Part shown: positions 24,286-35,190 of the stretch, in pieces | How the letters are laid out: every line of letters starts with the position of its first letter | How positions within the stretch are numbered: position 1 is the stretch's first letter | Assembly: GCF_004330295.1 (NCBI RefSeq) | Contig: NZ_SJOJ01000015.1 | Span: 1 to 64,000 of the forward strand | DNA length: 64,000 bases | Direction: 5' to 3' | Origin: Rahnella victoriana | Lineage (GTDB): Bacteria > Pseudomonadota > Gammaproteobacteria > Enterobacterales > Enterobacteriaceae | Position numbers and translations under genes: made by a program | Notes under the pieces: model-generated | What the model was told of the DNA's origin: nothing | Databases searched by the model: none | The model's input: only the letters and a program-made list of their open reading frames with translations

Positions 24286-25656
24286 ATGTCGAACAGCACA
24301 CTGAGTGTGGTGATCCTTGCCGCGGGCAAGGGAACACGCATGTACTCCAACCTTCCTAAAGTTCTTCATCCCCTGGCGGGCAAGCCAATGGTTCAGCACG
24401 TCATTGATGCGGCCACGCAGGTGGGCGCCCGCAACGTGCATCTGGTCTATGGTCACGGTGGTGATTTGCTGAAGAAAAATCTGGCAGGCAGTGATCTGAA
24501 CTGGGTATTGCAGGCGGAGCAACTGGGTACCGGTCATGCGATGCAGCAGGCGGCACCTTACTTTGCCGATGACGAAGATGTGCTGATGCTGTACGGCGAT
24601 GTTCCGCTGATTTCCGTCGATACGCTGAATAATTTACTGCAAGCCAAACCGGAAGGTGGCATTGGTTTGCTGACTGTCGTACTCGATGATCCCACCGGTT
24701 ATGGCCGTATTGTCCGCGAGAACGGTATTGTTACCGGCATCATTGAGCAGAAAGACGCCAGCGAAGAACAGCTGAAAATTCGCGAAATTAACACCGGAAT
24801 TCTGGTGGCCAATGGCGCGTCATTCAAACGGTGGCTGAGCCAGCTGAATAACAACAATGCGCAGGGTGAATATTACATCACCGATATCATTGCGATGGCG
24901 CATGCCGAAGGGCATGTCATCGCCACGGTTCATCCGGCGCGTAACAGTGAAGTGGATGGCGTGAATAACCGTCTGCAACTGTCCCGTCTTGAGCGCGTAT
25001 ACCAGAGTGAGCAGGCAGAGCGCCTGTTACTCGAAGGCGTCATGCTGATGGATCCTGCCCGGTTTGATTTGCGTGGTGAACTGGCCCACGGTATCGATGT
25101 GCTGATCGACACGAATGTCATTATCGAAGGTCACGTCAAACTGGGTGATCGCGTCAAAATCGGCACCGGCTGTGTTCTGAAAAACTGCGTGATTGGCGAT
25201 GACTGTGAAGTCAGCCCGTACAGCGTTTTCGAAGATGCCGTGCTGGAAAGCGGCTGCACTGTCGGTCCTTTCGCCCGTCTGCGTCCCGGCGCGGAACTGG
25301 CGGAAGGCGCACATGTCGGCAATTTTGTTGAAATCAAAAAAGCGCGTCTGGGCAAAGGCTCCAAAGCCGGCCATCTTTCCTACCTCGGCGATGCTGAGAT
25401 CGGGGATAACGTGAACATCGGCGCAGGCACCATCACCTGCAACTATGATGGTGTGAACAAGCATAAAACCATCATCGGTCACGATGTCTTTGTCGGTTCA
25501 GATTCACAACTGGTTGCGCCTGTCACCGTGGGTAATAACGTGACGATCGCTGCCGGTACTACGGTCACGCGCGACGTGCCGGACAATGGTTTACTGTTAA
25601 GCCGGGTGCCGCAGGTGCATAAACCTGACTGGCAGAAACCGGTAAAGAAAAAATAA
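24286..25656 (+). CDS. glmU: Bifunctional UDP-N-acetylglucosamine pyrophosphorylase / glucosamine-1-phosphate N-acetyltransferase
   Basis: A 456-residue bifunctional enzyme making UDP-GlcNAc. The N-terminal nucleotidyltransferase domain has [15 protein letters not shown] (residues about 11-25), and the C-terminal half is a left-handed beta-helix of hexapeptide repeats with the acetyltransferase site. The ATG at 24286 gives [16 protein letters not shown], the same length as E. coli GlmU; a long in-frame upstream extension has no family support. It is followed by glmS, and the two enzymes act consecutively around GlmM in amino-sugar synthesis. Confidence 0.97.
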   Translation: MSNSTLSVVILAAGKGTRMYSNLPKVLHPLAGKPMVQHVIDAATQVGARNVHLVYGHGGDLLKKNLAGSDLNWVLQAEQLGTGHAMQQAAPYFADDEDVLMLYGDVPLISVDTLNNLLQAKPEGGIGLLTVVLDDPTGYGRIVRENGIVTGIIEQKDASEEQLKIREINTGILVANGASFKRWLSQLNNNNAQGEYYITDIIAMAHAEGHVIATVHPARNSEVDGVNNRLQLSRLERVYQSEQAERLLLEGVMLMDPARFDLRGELAHGIDVLIDTNVIIEGHVKLGDRVKIGTGCVLKNCVIGDDCEVSPYSVFEDAVLESGCTVGPFARLRPGAELAEGAHVGNFVEIKKARLGKGSKAGHLSYLGDAEIGDNVNIGAGTITCNYDGVNKHKTIIGHDVFVGSDSQLVAPVTVGNNVTIAAGTTVTRDVPDNGLLLSRVPQVHKPDWQKPVKKK

Positions 25657-25698
25657 GCTGTTCATAATAATCCCCAACTCTCTACAAGGCTCGGGGAA

Positions 25699-25729
25699 CC
25701 GCAAGTACACCGGAAAACGGGGCTTGCGG
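25699..25729 (+). promoter_or_regulatory. Hairpin in the glmU-glmS intergenic leader
   Basis: CCGCAAG pairs with CTTGCGG around a loop that itself contains CCG-GAAAA-CGG. In E. coli the glmU-glmS mRNA is cut by RNase E near the glmU stop and glmS translation is activated by the sRNA GlmZ; a structured leader here fits that. GlmZ pairing itself was not established from this window. Confidence 0.45.
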
Positions 25730-25787
25730 ATAAATCAGGTCAGGCATCAAAAAAGGTCCCGAAAGACCGTCAATAGGAATAAAACTG

Positions 25788-27617
25788 ATGTGTGGAATTG
25801 TAGGCGCAGTAGCGCAACGCGATATTGCTGAAATTCTGTTAGAAGGTTTACGCCGTCTCGAATACCGCGGGTATGACTCTGCCGGTCTGGCTGTCATCGA
25901 TGCTGACGGGAAAATGGGGCGCTTGCGTCGTCTGGGTAAAGTCCAGATGCTGGCTGATGCACTGGATCAACATCCTTTGCATGGCGGCACCGGGATTGCT
26001 CACACCCGCTGGGCAACACACGGCGAACCTTCTGAAGCGAACGCTCATCCGCATGTATCTGATTACATTGCCGTGGTGCATAACGGCATTATCGAAAACC
26101 ACGAACCTCTGCGTGAATTACTGATTGAACGCGGCTACCGTTTTGATTCCGAAACGGATACCGAAGTGATCGCGCATCTGGTGCATTGGGAACAACTTCA
26201 GGGCGGCACGCTGCTGGAAGTGGTTCAGCGGGTGATCCCGCAACTGCGTGGCGCCTACGGCACCGTAGTGATGGACCGGCGTGATCCGTCCGTTCTGGTC
26301 GCCGCCCGTTCCGGCAGCCCGCTGGTGATTGGCCGTGGCGTCGGAGAAAACTTCATTGCTTCCGATCAGCTGGCGCTGCTGCCGGTGACCCGTCGCTTCC
26401 TGTTCCTGGAAGAAGGCGATGTGGCCGAAGTGAAACGTCGTTCCGTCAGCGTATATGACAAAAATGGTCATGCCGTTGAGCGTGTGGAAATCGAATCCAA
26501 AGTGCAGTACGACGCCGGTGATAAAGGCGTTTACCGCCACTACATGCAAAAAGAGATTTACGAACAACCGCTGGCGATCAAAAACACTCTGGAAGGGCGT
26601 TTCAGTCACGGCGAAGTCAACCTGAGCGAGCTGGGTGAAAAAGCTGACGAAATTCTCTCCCGTGTTCAGCACGTGCAGATTATCGCCTGTGGCACCTCAT
26701 ACAACTCCGGTATGGTGGCGCGTTACTGGTTCGAGTCGCTGGCGGGGATGCCGTGTGACGTCGAAATCGCCTCAGAATTCCGCTATCGCAAATCCGCCGT
26801 GCGTCCGGGCAGCCTGATCATCACGCTGTCTCAGTCTGGCGAAACGGCTGATACGCTGGCAGCGTTGCGTCTGTCGAAAGAACTGGGTTATCTCGGTTCT
26901 CTGGCAGTGTGTAACGTGGCCGGTTCTTCTCTGGTGCGTGAATCCGATCTGGCGCTGATGACCAAAGCCGGTACCGAAATCGGTGTGGCCTCAACCAAAG
27001 CGTTCACCACGCAGCTGACCGTTCTGCTGATGCTGGTGGCGCGTATGGGCCGCCTGAAAGGTATGGATCCTCAGGTCGAGCACGACATCGTTCACGCGCT
27101 TCAGGCGTTACCTGCGCGTATTGAACAAATGTTGTCGCTGGATAAAACCATCGAAACGCTGGCAGAAGGTTTCTCTGACAAGCATCACGCCCTGTTCCTT
27201 GGCCGTGGCGATCAGTACCCGATCGCGATGGAAGGTGCGCTGAAGCTGAAAGAGATTTCGTACATTCATGCGGAAGCCTATGCGGCGGGCGAGCTGAAAC
27301 ATGGCCCGCTGGCGCTGATCGATGCAGATATGCCGGTGATCGTCGTTGCGCCGAACAATGAGCTGCTGGAAAAACTGAAATCGAATATCGAAGAAGTGCG
27401 CGCCCGTGGCGGGTTGTTGTACGTCTTTGCCGATCAGGACGCCGGTTTCACCGACAGCGAAGGCATGAAGATTATCCAGTTGCCACACGTTGAAGAGATC
27501 GTCGCACCGATTTTCTACACCGTGCCGTTACAGCTGCTGTCTTACTATGTTGCCCTGATTAAAGGGACTGACGTGGATCAGCCGCGTAACCTGGCGAAAT
27601 CTGTGACCGTCGAATAA
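25788..27617 (+). CDS. glmS: Glutamine--fructose-6-phosphate aminotransferase (isomerising)
   Basis: A 609-residue enzyme converting fructose 6-phosphate and glutamine to glucosamine 6-phosphate, the first step to UDP-GlcNAc. The N-terminal glutaminase has the nucleophile cysteine right after the start Met ([12 protein letters not shown]), and two SIS sugar-isomerase domains follow (CGTSYNSG near 302; [14 protein letters not shown] near 350). The C-terminus LAKSVTVE is typical. Length equals E. coli GlmS. Confidence 0.98.
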   Translation: MCGIVGAVAQRDIAEILLEGLRRLEYRGYDSAGLAVIDADGKMGRLRRLGKVQMLADALDQHPLHGGTGIAHTRWATHGEPSEANAHPHVSDYIAVVHNGIIENHEPLRELLIERGYRFDSETDTEVIAHLVHWEQLQGGTLLEVVQRVIPQLRGAYGTVVMDRRDPSVLVAARSGSPLVIGRGVGENFIASDQLALLPVTRRFLFLEEGDVAEVKRRSVSVYDKNGHAVERVEIESKVQYDAGDKGVYRHYMQKEIYEQPLAIKNTLEGRFSHGEVNLSELGEKADEILSRVQHVQIIACGTSYNSGMVARYWFESLAGMPCDVEIASEFRYRKSAVRPGSLIITLSQSGETADTLAALRLSKELGYLGSLAVCNVAGSSLVRESDLALMTKAGTEIGVASTKAFTTQLTVLLMLVARMGRLKGMDPQVEHDIVHALQALPARIEQMLSLDKTIETLAEGFSDKHHALFLGRGDQYPIAMEGALKLKEISYIHAEAYAAGELKHGPLALIDADMPVIVVAPNNELLEKLKSNIEEVRARGGLLYVFADQDAGFTDSEGMKIIQLPHVEEIVAPIFYTVPLQLLSYYVALIKGTDVDQPRNLAKSVTVE

Positions 27618-27646
27618 AACCGACCGGTTTCAGTCATGTAATGTCT

Positions 27647-27672
27647 AAGCGCCTCCCGGGGCGCTTTTTTTT
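27647..27672 (+). terminator. Rho-independent terminator of glmS
   Basis: Stem AAGCGCC with GGCGCTT over a short C/G-rich loop, followed by a run of eight T residues, about 30 bp past glmS. Confidence 0.88.
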
Positions 27673-27782
27673 CATTACCGGCTTTTTTCTTTGTCAGCCG
27701 CGGTCACGATTCTGTGTCACGGACTTCGTAACCCGCGCCGGATAAGGTATAGTTCGCGTTTTTTACGAAGGTGCTTTGCTGA

Positions 27783-28670
27783 ATGCTGAACAACTCCTCC
27801 ATTCGTCTTAACAAATACATTAGCGAGAGCGGTATCTGCTCGCGCCGCGATGCCGATCGTTACATCGAACAGGGAAATGTTTTTATCAACGGCAGGCGTG
27901 CCGCGGTAGGTGCTCAGGTATTTGCCGGCGATGTGGTGAAAGTTAACGGTCAGCTTATCGAGCCGCGTGATGAAGAAGATCTGGTGCTTATCGCGCTGAA
28001 CAAGCCGGTCGGTATTATCACGACGATGGAAGAAGGTGAACGGGACAACATCCGCGATTTCGTTAACCACAGCAAACGTGTCTTCCCGATTGGCCGTCTG
28101 GACAAAGATTCGCAGGGACTGATTTTACTGACCAACCACGGTGATCTGGTCAACAAAATCCTGCGCGCCGGTAACGACCACGAAAAAGAATACGTCGTGA
28201 CCGTCAACAAACCGATCACTGATGAGTTTATTGCCGGTATGGGCGCGGGCGTGCCGATGCTCGGAACCGTGACCAAAAAATGCAAAGTGAAGAAAGAAGC
28301 ACCGATGGTGTTTCGTATTACGCTGGTGCAGGGGCTTAACCGCCAGATCCGCCGTATGACCAAGCATTTCGGTTACGAAGTCACTAAGCTTGAGCGCGTG
28401 CGTATCATGAACATCAATCTGAAAGGATTGCCGCTGGGCGAATGGCGCGACCTGACCGATGATGAACTGATTGAGTTATTTAAACTGATTGAAAATTCGT
28501 CGTCTGAAGATAAACCGGCGAAAAAAGCGCAGGCAAAAACTGCTCAGGCTAAGAAACCCACTGCTGCAAAACCCGCTGTCACAAAACCGAAAAATACGGA
28601 AAAGCCAGACGCTAACGCTGCGTCCCGTAAGCGTTTTGCACAGCCGGGACGGAAGAAGAAAGGGCGATAA
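27783..28670 (+). CDS. rluF: 23S rRNA pseudouridine synthase RluF
   Basis: A 295-residue RsuA/RluB-family enzyme. An S4 RNA-binding domain ([21 protein letters not shown]) occupies the first 60 residues, the catalytic aspartate is D107 in [10 protein letters not shown], and [11 protein letters not shown] is the family's second motif. It modifies U2604 (and U2605 weakly) of 23S rRNA and tRNA-Tyr U35 in E. coli. A basic, Ala/Lys-rich low-complexity tail ending GRKKKGR follows from about residue 235, as in E. coli. Its place between glmS and pstS differs from E. coli, where rluF lies elsewhere. An inverted repeat (CTTCGTAA / TTACGAAG at 27724-27731 and 27763-27770) brackets the putative promoter. 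Confidence 0.93.
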   Translation: MLNNSSIRLNKYISESGICSRRDADRYIEQGNVFINGRRAAVGAQVFAGDVVKVNGQLIEPRDEEDLVLIALNKPVGIITTMEEGERDNIRDFVNHSKRVFPIGRLDKDSQGLILLTNHGDLVNKILRAGNDHEKEYVVTVNKPITDEFIAGMGAGVPMLGTVTKKCKVKKEAPMVFRITLVQGLNRQIRRMTKHFGYEVTKLERVRIMNINLKGLPLGEWRDLTDDELIELFKLIENSSSEDKPAKKAQAKTAQAKKPTAAKPAVTKPKNTEKPDANAASRKRFAQPGRKKKGR

Positions 28671-28761
28671 TCTGACCGTTTTTTGTCTTCAGCCGGTGTC
28701 AAAACCGGCATTTCCCTCCTAAAATCCCCGCTTTTTGCCCGTAACGTTCGAATTGTGACCA

Positions 28762-28813
28762 GTGTCATAAAACTGTCATATAACGTACATTTTACTGTCA
28801 CTAAACTGTCCTA
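28762..28813 (+). promoter_or_regulatory. Pho boxes of the pst operon
   Basis: Two PhoB-binding repeats: GTGTCATAAAACTGTCATA (28762-28780) and CTGTCACTAAACTGTCCTA (28795-28813), each two TGTCA half sites 11 bp apart. The arrangement and much of the sequence match the E. coli pstS promoter. PhoB~P would activate pstS here when phosphate is scarce. Confidence 0.93.
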
Positions 28814-28886
28814 TTTTCCTCCTGTGCCAAACACTTTAATTAACGTCGACATCAGTCGGGAAGTTTAAAACCACCAGGAGTGGAAC

Positions 28887-29927
28887 ATGAAATTGATGCG
28901 TAACACCGTCGCCGGTCTTGTAGCAGCGACTTTCTCCCTCACAGCAATGTCTGCTTTCGCTGCCACTAACCTGACTGGCGCTGGCGGTACTTTCCCTGCC
29001 CCTGTCTACGCGAAATGGGCAGACGCTTATCAGAAAGCCACCGGTACTCAGGTTAACTATCAGGGCATCGGTTCTTCCGGCGGCGTGAAACAAATCATCG
29101 CCAAAACGGTGGATTTCGGCGCATCTGATGCACCGATGAAACAAGAAGATCTCGACAAAAATGGCCTGTTCCAGTTCCCTACCGTGATCGGTGGCGTGGT
29201 ACTGGCGGTGAACATCCCGGGCATCAAATCTGGTCAGCTGACGCTGGATGGCGCGACGCTGGGTGACATCTACCTCGGCAAAATTAAAAAGTGGAACGAC
29301 GCGGCGATCACTAAGCTGAACCCGGGCGTGACACTGCCAGACACCAATATCGCGGTGGTTCGCCGTGCGGATGGTTCTGGTACTTCCTTCGTGTTCACCA
29401 GCTATCTGGCGAAAGTGAACAGCGAGTGGAAAGACAAAATCGGTTCAGGTTCTACGGTTAACTGGCCTACCGGTCTGGGCGGCAAAGGTAACGACGGCGT
29501 GGCCGCTTTCGTACAGCGTCTGCCGGGTTCAATCGGTTACGTAGAATATGCTTACGCCAAGCAAAACAACCTGGCTTACACCAAACTGGTGGATGCCGAT
29601 GGTAAAGCGATCAGCCCGACAGAAGAGTCCTTCAGTGCAGCCGCCAAAGGCGCTGACTGGAGCAAAACCTTCGCTCAGGACCTGACCAATCAGAAAGGTG
29701 ATAACGCGTGGCCAATCAGTTCCACCACCTTTATCCTGATTTACAAAGACCAGCAAAATGCAGAGAAAGGCACTGAAGTGCTGAAGTTCTTCGACTGGGC
29801 TTACAAAAACGGCAACAAACTGACCACCGATTTGGATTACGCCGCACTGCCTGATTCTGTTGTTGAGCAGATCCGCGCAGCCTGGAAAACCAATATCAAA
29901 GACAGCAGCGGTAAAGCACTTTACTAG
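28887..29927 (+). CDS. pstS: Phosphate ABC transporter, periplasmic phosphate-binding protein
   Basis: A 346-residue periplasmic protein with a signal peptide ([16 protein letters not shown]... ending SAFA). The mature protein starts [21 protein letters not shown]; phosphate-binding loops include [11 protein letters not shown] and [13 protein letters not shown]. It captures inorganic phosphate for PstCAB. The ribosome site AGGAG lies 7 bp before the ATG. First gene of the Pho-regulated operon; a hairpin separates it from pstC, consistent with higher PstS output. Confidence 0.97.
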   Translation: MKLMRNTVAGLVAATFSLTAMSAFAATNLTGAGGTFPAPVYAKWADAYQKATGTQVNYQGIGSSGGVKQIIAKTVDFGASDAPMKQEDLDKNGLFQFPTVIGGVVLAVNIPGIKSGQLTLDGATLGDIYLGKIKKWNDAAITKLNPGVTLPDTNIAVVRRADGSGTSFVFTSYLAKVNSEWKDKIGSGSTVNWPTGLGGKGNDGVAAFVQRLPGSIGYVEYAYAKQNNLAYTKLVDADGKAISPTEESFSAAAKGADWSKTFAQDLTNQKGDNAWPISSTTFILIYKDQQNAEKGTEVLKFFDWAYKNGNKLTTDLDYAALPDSVVEQIRAAWKTNIKDSSGKALY

Positions 29928-29970
29928 GATCTGGCCTCGGGTCTGATATAGAGTACAAGTCTTCTGCTTC

Positions 29971-29996
29971 ATTCCCTCTCCGGCCGGGGAGGGAAT
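29971..29996 (+). terminator. Intra-operon hairpin between pstS and pstC
   Basis: Eleven-pair stem (ATTCCCTCTCC with GGGGAGGGAAT, one G-U) around GGCC, without a following U-run. Likely protects pstS mRNA from 3' decay or partly attenuates pstCAB-phoU; inferred from position. Confidence 0.6.
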
Positions 29997-30021
29997 TAAA
30001 TCTGAATTAAAAGAGAGTGGT

Positions 30022-30978
30022 ATGGCTGAATACAAGCCGGCTATTAAGGCACCCAGCAAAAACGGTGACATCCTCTTCGGCGCGCTGGTCAAACTGGCTG
30101 CGCTGATTGTGCTATTTATGCTGGGCGGTATTATCGTCTCGCTGTTTATCGCGTCGTTACCCAGCATTGAAAAGTTCGGACTGTCTTTCCTGTGGACGAA
30201 AACCTGGGATGCGCCGAACGAGCAATTCGGTGCGCTGGTGCCGATTTACGGCACGGTCGTGACCTCCGTGATTGCCCTGCTGATTGCGGTTCCGGTCAGC
30301 TTTGGTATCGCATTATTCCTCACCGAGCTGGCGCCGAACTGGATGAAACGCCCGCTTGGTATCGCGATTGAACTGCTGGCGGCCATCCCCAGTATTGTTT
30401 ACGGCATGTGGGGCCTGTTCGTTTTCGCCCCGCTGTTTGCGCAGTACTTCCAGACACCGGTGGGCGACGTCCTTTCCGGTATCCCGATTGTCGGCGCACT
30501 GTTCGCCGGGCCGGGGTTTGGTATCGGCATTCTGGCAGCAGGCGTCATTCTTGCCATCATGATCATCCCGTACATTGCCTCCGTCATGCGCGACGTGTTC
30601 GAGCAAACGCCGGTGATGATGAAAGAATCCGCTTACGGTATTGGCTGCACCACGTGGGAAGTGATCTGGCGCATCGTGCTGCCGTTCACCAAAAACGGCG
30701 TGATTGGCGGCGTTATGCTTGGCCTTGGCCGCGCGCTGGGCGAAACCATGGCGGTGACCTTTATCATTGGTAACACCTACCAGCTCGACAGCGTCTCACT
30801 GTACGCGCCGGGCAACAGTATCACTTCGGCGCTGGCCAACGAATTCGCCGAAGCGGAAGCCGGTCTGCACACCGCCGCACTGATGGAACTGGGCCTGATC
30901 CTGTTCGTCATCACCTTTATTGTTCTGGCGCTGTCAAAAGTCATGATCCTGCGTCTGGCTAAGAAAGAGGGCCGTTAA
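30022..30978 (+). CDS. pstC: Phosphate ABC transporter, permease PstC
   Basis: A 318-residue inner-membrane permease with about six membrane helices. The cytoplasmic coupling (EAA) loop is near residues 200-230 ([22 protein letters not shown], then [14 protein letters not shown]). Together with PstA it forms the phosphate channel. Close match to E. coli PstC (319). The stop is one base before the pstA start region, so translation is coupled. Confidence 0.96.
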   Translation: MAEYKPAIKAPSKNGDILFGALVKLAALIVLFMLGGIIVSLFIASLPSIEKFGLSFLWTKTWDAPNEQFGALVPIYGTVVTSVIALLIAVPVSFGIALFLTELAPNWMKRPLGIAIELLAAIPSIVYGMWGLFVFAPLFAQYFQTPVGDVLSGIPIVGALFAGPGFGIGILAAGVILAIMIIPYIASVMRDVFEQTPVMMKESAYGIGCTTWEVIWRIVLPFTKNGVIGGVMLGLGRALGETMAVTFIIGNTYQLDSVSLYAPGNSITSALANEFAEAEAGLHTAALMELGLILFVITFIVLALSKVMILRLAKKEGR

Positions 30979-30979
30979 G

Positions 30980-31867
30980 ATGACGACACTCGAAATGCAA
31001 AGTAACGCAGCATTACTGGAATCACGTCGTAAACGTCAGGCATGGCGTCGTCAGAAAAACCGCCTGGCGCTGATGGTCTCCATGATGACCATGGCGTTTG
31101 GCCTGTTCTGGCTGGTGTGGATCCTGTTTACCACCGTTGTTAAAGGCGTTGATGGCATGTCGCTGGCGCTGTTCACGCAAAATACGCCGCCACCGAATAC
31201 CGCAGGCGGCGGTCTGGCGAACGCCATTGCGGGCAGCGGACTACTGATTTTGTGGGCCACGGTGATTGGTACGCCACTGGGCGTCATGGCGGGGATTTAT
31301 CTCGCCGAATATGGCCGTAAGTCCTGGCTGGCGGAATTCATTCGTTTCATTAACGACATTCTGCTTTCCGCACCTTCCATCGTTGTTGGCCTGTTTGTGT
31401 ACACCATTATGGTGGCAAAAATGGGGCACTTCTCTGGCTGGGCGGGCGTGCTGGCGCTGGCGTTGTTACAGATCCCGATTGTTATCCGTACCACGGAAAA
31501 CATGCTGAAACTGGTGCCGGACAGCCTGCGTGAAGCGGCTTATGCGCTGGGGACGCCAAAATGGAAAATGATTTCGGCCATCACCCTGAAAGCCTCGGTT
31601 TCCGGCATCATCACCGGCATCCTGCTGGCCATTGCCCGTATTGCCGGTGAAACCGCACCGCTGCTGTTTACGTCGCTCTCCAACCAGTTCTGGAGCACAG
31701 ACATGATGCAGCCGATTGCCAACCTGCCGGTCACTATCTTTAAGTTTGCGATGAGCCCGTTTGGCGAATGGCAACAACTGGCCTGGGCGGGCGTGCTGCT
31801 GATTACGGTGTGCGTACTGTTGCTCAATATTCTGGCGCGTGTGATTTTCGCCCCGAAAAAGCAATAA
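30980..31867 (+). CDS. pstA: Phosphate ABC transporter, permease PstA
   Basis: A 295-residue inner-membrane permease with the N-terminal [24 protein letters not shown] cytoplasmic tail and about six helices; the EAA loop lies in [23 protein letters not shown] and [14 protein letters not shown]. Heterodimer partner of PstC. The start codon almost touches the pstC stop. A 92-bp gap precedes pstB. Confidence 0.96.
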   Translation: MTTLEMQSNAALLESRRKRQAWRRQKNRLALMVSMMTMAFGLFWLVWILFTTVVKGVDGMSLALFTQNTPPPNTAGGGLANAIAGSGLLILWATVIGTPLGVMAGIYLAEYGRKSWLAEFIRFINDILLSAPSIVVGLFVYTIMVAKMGHFSGWAGVLALALLQIPIVIRTTENMLKLVPDSLREAAYALGTPKWKMISAITLKASVSGIITGILLAIARIAGETAPLLFTSLSNQFWSTDMMQPIANLPVTIFKFAMSPFGEWQQLAWAGVLLITVCVLLLNILARVIFAPKKQ

Positions 31868-31959
31868 GTTGATTCATTATTGATGGCAGACGATATCGCC
31901 TGCCGTCACTGTTTACCCGGCGTCGCCACGCGGCGCGCGAATAAGAGAGATGTCTGAGA

Positions 31960-32727
31960 ATGACTGACGCATCCAACAGCAAAATTCAGGTTCGCGATCT
32001 GAACTTTTATTACGGCAAATTCCACGCGCTGAAAAATATTTCCCTGGATATCGCTAAGAACGAAGTCACGGCATTCATCGGCCCGTCTGGTTGTGGCAAA
32101 TCCACGCTGCTGCGTACGTTTAACAAAATGTACCAGCTGTATCCGGAACAGCACGCGGAAGGCGAGATCCTGCTCGATGGCGAAAACATTCTGGTCGATA
32201 AACAGGATATCGCGCTGCTGCGCGCCAAAGTCGGCATGGTCTTCCAGAAACCGACGCCATTCCCGATGTCGATTTACGACAACATCGCTTTCGGTGTCCG
32301 TCTGTTTGAAAAACTTTCCCGCACCGATATGGATGAGCGTGTGCAATGGGCGCTGACCAAAGCCGCGTTGTGGAATGAATCCAAAGACAAGCTGCACCAG
32401 AGCGGTTACAGCCTGTCCGGCGGTCAGCAACAGCGTCTGTGTATCGCACGGGGTATTGCGATCCGCCCTGACGTTCTGCTGCTCGATGAACCGTGCTCCG
32501 CGCTGGATCCGATCTCTACCGGCCGTATCGAAGAGCTGATCACCGAGCTAAAATCTGATTACACCGTGGTGATCGTGACTCACAACATGCAGCAGGCTGC
32601 GCGTTGTTCAGATCGCACTGCGTTTATGTATCTGGGCGAACTGATCGAATACAGCGACACTGACTCGCTGTTCACGTCACCAGCGCGCAAACAGACTGAA
32701 GATTACATTACTGGCCGCTACGGTTGA
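31960..32727 (+). CDS. pstB: Phosphate ABC transporter, ATP-binding protein PstB
   Basis: A 255-residue ABC ATPase. Walker [10 protein letters not shown] is near residue 43, signature [14 protein letters not shown] near 153, Walker [14 protein letters not shown] near 173, and the C-terminal [12 protein letters not shown] is the Pst hallmark. It energises phosphate uptake by PstC/PstA. phoU begins 10 bp after its stop. Confidence 0.97.
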   Translation: MTDASNSKIQVRDLNFYYGKFHALKNISLDIAKNEVTAFIGPSGCGKSTLLRTFNKMYQLYPEQHAEGEILLDGENILVDKQDIALLRAKVGMVFQKPTPFPMSIYDNIAFGVRLFEKLSRTDMDERVQWALTKAALWNESKDKLHQSGYSLSGGQQQRLCIARGIAIRPDVLLLDEPCSALDPISTGRIEELITELKSDYTVVIVTHNMQQAARCSDRTAFMYLGELIEYSDTDSLFTSPARKQTEDYITGRYG

Positions 32728-32737
32728 GGTAAGAACA

Positions 32738-33472
32738 ATGGACAACCTGAACTTAAACAAACATATATCCGGCCAGTTCAATGCCGAGCTGGAGCATATC
32801 CGTACGCAGGTTCTGGCGATGGGTGGCCTGGTTGAGCAGCAACTGACAGATGCCATCACCGCCATGCACAATCAGGATGCGGAACTGGCACAGCAGGTCA
32901 TTCAGGGCGATGACAAAGTGAACATGATGGAAGTGGCGATCGACGAAGCCTGCGTGCGCATTATTGCCAAGCGCCAGCCGACCGCCAGCGACCTGCGTTT
33001 AGTCATGGCGATCATCAAAACCATTTCTGAGCTGGAACGTATCGGCGACGTGGCGGATAAAATCTGCCGTACGGCGCTGGAAAAATTCTCGCACCTGCAC
33101 CAGCCTTTGCTGGTGAGTCTGGAGTCGCTTGGCCGCCACACCGTGCAGATGCTGCATGATGTGCTGGATGCCTTTGCGCGTATGGATCTTGACGAAGCGG
33201 TACGTATTTACCGTGAAGACAAGAAAGTGGATCAGGAATATGAAGGCATTGTGCGCCAGCTGATGACCTACATGATGGAAGATCCGCGCACCATTCCCAG
33301 CGTGCTGACCGCGTTGTTCTGCGCGCGTTCTATCGAGCGTATCGGCGACCGTTGCCAGAATATTTGCGAATTCATTTTCTACTTCGTCAAAGGCCAGGAT
33401 TTCCGTCATGTGGGCGGCGATGCGCTGGACAAATTGCTGACCGACGGCAAAGGCGACGCGGATAAAGAATAA
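32738..33472 (+). CDS. phoU: Phosphate signalling complex protein PhoU
   Basis: A 244-residue all-helical protein made of two PhoU repeats (about 20-110 and 125-215), each with an acidic metal-binding E/DxxxD cluster such as [13 protein letters not shown] and [13 protein letters not shown]. It links Pst transport state to PhoR and so restrains the Pho regulon when phosphate is plentiful. Last gene of the operon, followed by a strong terminator. Confidence 0.96.
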   Translation: MDNLNLNKHISGQFNAELEHIRTQVLAMGGLVEQQLTDAITAMHNQDAELAQQVIQGDDKVNMMEVAIDEACVRIIAKRQPTASDLRLVMAIIKTISELERIGDVADKICRTALEKFSHLHQPLLVSLESLGRHTVQMLHDVLDAFARMDLDEAVRIYREDKKVDQEYEGIVRQLMTYMMEDPRTIPSVLTALFCARSIERIGDRCQNICEFIFYFVKGQDFRHVGGDALDKLLTDGKGDADKE

Positions 33473-33493
33473 AAAATCTTTGATATTCAGCGA

Positions 33494-33522
33494 CAAAAAA
33501 GGCCTCTTACGAGGCCTTTTTG
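33494..33522. terminator. Bidirectional terminator after phoU
   Basis: Eleven-base perfect stem AAAAAGGCCTC with GAGGCCTTTTT around TTAC. A- and T-runs on both sides allow it to serve phoU on the plus strand and the converging TetR gene on the minus strand. Confidence 0.9.
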
Positions 33523-33556
33523 CTATCCGCTCTATAACAGCGTCCGGTCAACACCC

Positions 33557-34249
33557 TTACTTCATGACATAGCGCAGTGCGACCTGTACCGCCAACTGGC
33601 GGTAATGTGCGACCTGTAAATCCACTTCATCCGGATTTTCAAACAATGCGCCAAACGTATACTGGTTGGCGACCTGATGCACACACAGACTGCTGATCAG
33701 CCGGTGCACGTCACGCGCCTGCGCGTCATCCTTAAACAGATGGCTTTGCTTACCGCGCGCGAGAATGTCTTCCAGCAGCGTTAAGGCCGTTTTGTTAATT
33801 TCACGGATGCTGGTGGACTGACGGATAAAGCGGCCGCGCAGCATGTTTTCCGTCGAGACAATCCGGATAAATTCCGGATGCGAGACGTGAAAATCAAAAC
33901 TGGCTTCCACCAGTTTGACGATCGCTTCGGCGGGCGGGAATGAAGACAAGTCCAGCTCCAGCTCGTGCTGACGAATACCGCGATAAACGTGCTCCAGAAC
34001 CAGCATGTACAGGGCTTCTTTGGTCTTATAGTGATAGACCACCATACGTTTCGTGGTGCTGGCATTGGAGGCGATGTTTTCCATGCGCGCGCCCATCAGG
34101 CCGGATTCAGCGAATTCAGCCAGCGCGCTGTCGAAAATGCGTTGTTTGAGCCCTATCGGATCATTTTTACGTCCCGGCGCCGGGGAACTTTGGCTGCTCA
34201 GCGTCTTATCCTCATCATTAACCTCATTCACGCCACAGAGAGTAACCAT
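33557..34249 (-). CDS. TetR/AcrR-family transcriptional regulator
   Basis: A 230-residue regulator with a TetR DNA-binding domain at about residues 32-85 (KQRIFDSALAEFAESGLMGARMENIA, then KRMVVYHYKTKEALY) after a polar N-terminal tail, and a helical ligand-binding C-terminal domain. It is divergent from the QuiC-like gene at 34360 with a 110-bp shared gap, so it most likely controls that gene. The ligand cannot be read from sequence; an aromatic or shikimate-type compound is a reasonable guess from the neighbour. The exact start is uncertain because several downstream codons could serve. Confidence 0.85.
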   Translation of the reverse strand: MVTLCGVNEVNDEDKTLSSQSSPAPGRKNDPIGLKQRIFDSALAEFAESGLMGARMENIASNASTTKRMVVYHYKTKEALYMLVLEHVYRGIRQHELELDLSSFPPAEAIVKLVEASFDFHVSHPEFIRIVSTENMLRGRFIRQSTSIREINKTALTLLEDILARGKQSHLFKDDAQARDVHRLISSLCVHQVANQYTFGALFENPDEVDLQVAHYRQLAVQVALRYVMK

Positions 34250-34359
34250 TGATTCGCTCAGTTACAATCTGTGCATATCCGTAAGCCTACAACACTTGAC
34301 GAACGCTCTGCCAGAGTCCACTACTGTTAGTATCGAAACCTGACGAAAAGGACGCTATT

Positions 34360-35190
34360 TTGCCTGACACCACCCGGTTACGTTCGATTGCGACAGTTTC
34401 AGTACCAGGAACCTTGCCCGAAAAACTCACAGCGATAGCCGCTGCGGGATTTGATGGCGTGGAAATATTCGAAGATGATTTGCTTAAAAGTCCGGTCAAA
34501 CCGACGGCTATCCGTAATCTGGCCGATTCCCTCGGCTTACGTATTTTTCTGCTGCAACCTTTCCGGGATGTCGAAGGGGTGCCCCCTCCGCGGCGGGTTG
34601 AGAAACTGGCCCGCGCCCGTCGCCAGTTTGATCTGATGAGTGAACTGGGTTGCGACCATTTGCTGGTGTGCAGTAACACCGATCCCGACAGTTCGCCGGA
34701 GCGGGATGTGCAGATTGCCGATCTCGCGGCGCTGGCCGACATGGCGCAGCCCTATGACATCCGCATCGGTTTTGAAGCGCTGGCGTGGGGGAAACACATC
34801 AACCGTTACCGGCAGGCGTGGGATCGCGTAAGGGAGGTCAACAGCCCGGCGCTGGGTATCGTGCTCGACAGCTTTCATATTCTGGCGGTGGGCGATAACC
34901 TCGACCGGCTGGATGAGGTGCCTCTGGAGAAAATCAGCTTCCTGCAACTGGCTGATGCGCCGTTTAAAGACATGAATGTGCAGCAGTGGAGCCGCAGCTA
35001 CCGCTGTTATCCGGGGCAGGGCGATTTACCGCTGGTGGATTTCGTCAGCACGCTGAACCGTAAAGGATTCACCGGCCCGTGGTCACTGGAAATCTTCAAC
35101 GATAAAACCCTGCCGCTGGCGGATGGCCTGCGCTCCCTGACGGAACTGGAAAAGCGGATGCAGGCGTACGAAAAAACCCTTAACCCGTGA
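34360..35190 (+). CDS. Sugar-phosphate isomerase/epimerase family TIM-barrel enzyme, 3-dehydroshikimate dehydratase (QuiC)-like
   Basis: A 276-residue xylose-isomerase-like TIM barrel. The likely metal ligands are visible as E139 (GFEALAWG), D170 (LDSFH), Q196 (LQLADAP) and E244 (LEIFND). The N-terminal RSIATVSVPGTLPEKLTAIAAAGFDGVEIFEDDL and the C-terminal pattern resemble the dehydratase domain of bacterial 3-dehydroshikimate dehydratases, which make protocatechuate; the second HPPD-like domain of two-domain QuiC is absent. Start is TTG with AAGGA nine bases upstream; no nearby ATG fits. It overlaps the 3' end of yieH by 11 bp. Without the other pathway genes the substrate remains open; other sugar or hydroxypyruvate isomerases are possible. 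Confidence 0.78.
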   Translation: MPDTTRLRSIATVSVPGTLPEKLTAIAAAGFDGVEIFEDDLLKSPVKPTAIRNLADSLGLRIFLLQPFRDVEGVPPPRRVEKLARARRQFDLMSELGCDHLLVCSNTDPDSSPERDVQIADLAALADMAQPYDIRIGFEALAWGKHINRYRQAWDRVREVNSPALGIVLDSFHILAVGDNLDRLDEVPLEKISFLQLADAPFKDMNVQQWSRSYRCYPGQGDLPLVDFVSTLNRKGFTGPWSLEIFNDKTLPLADGLRSLTELEKRMQAYEKTLNP

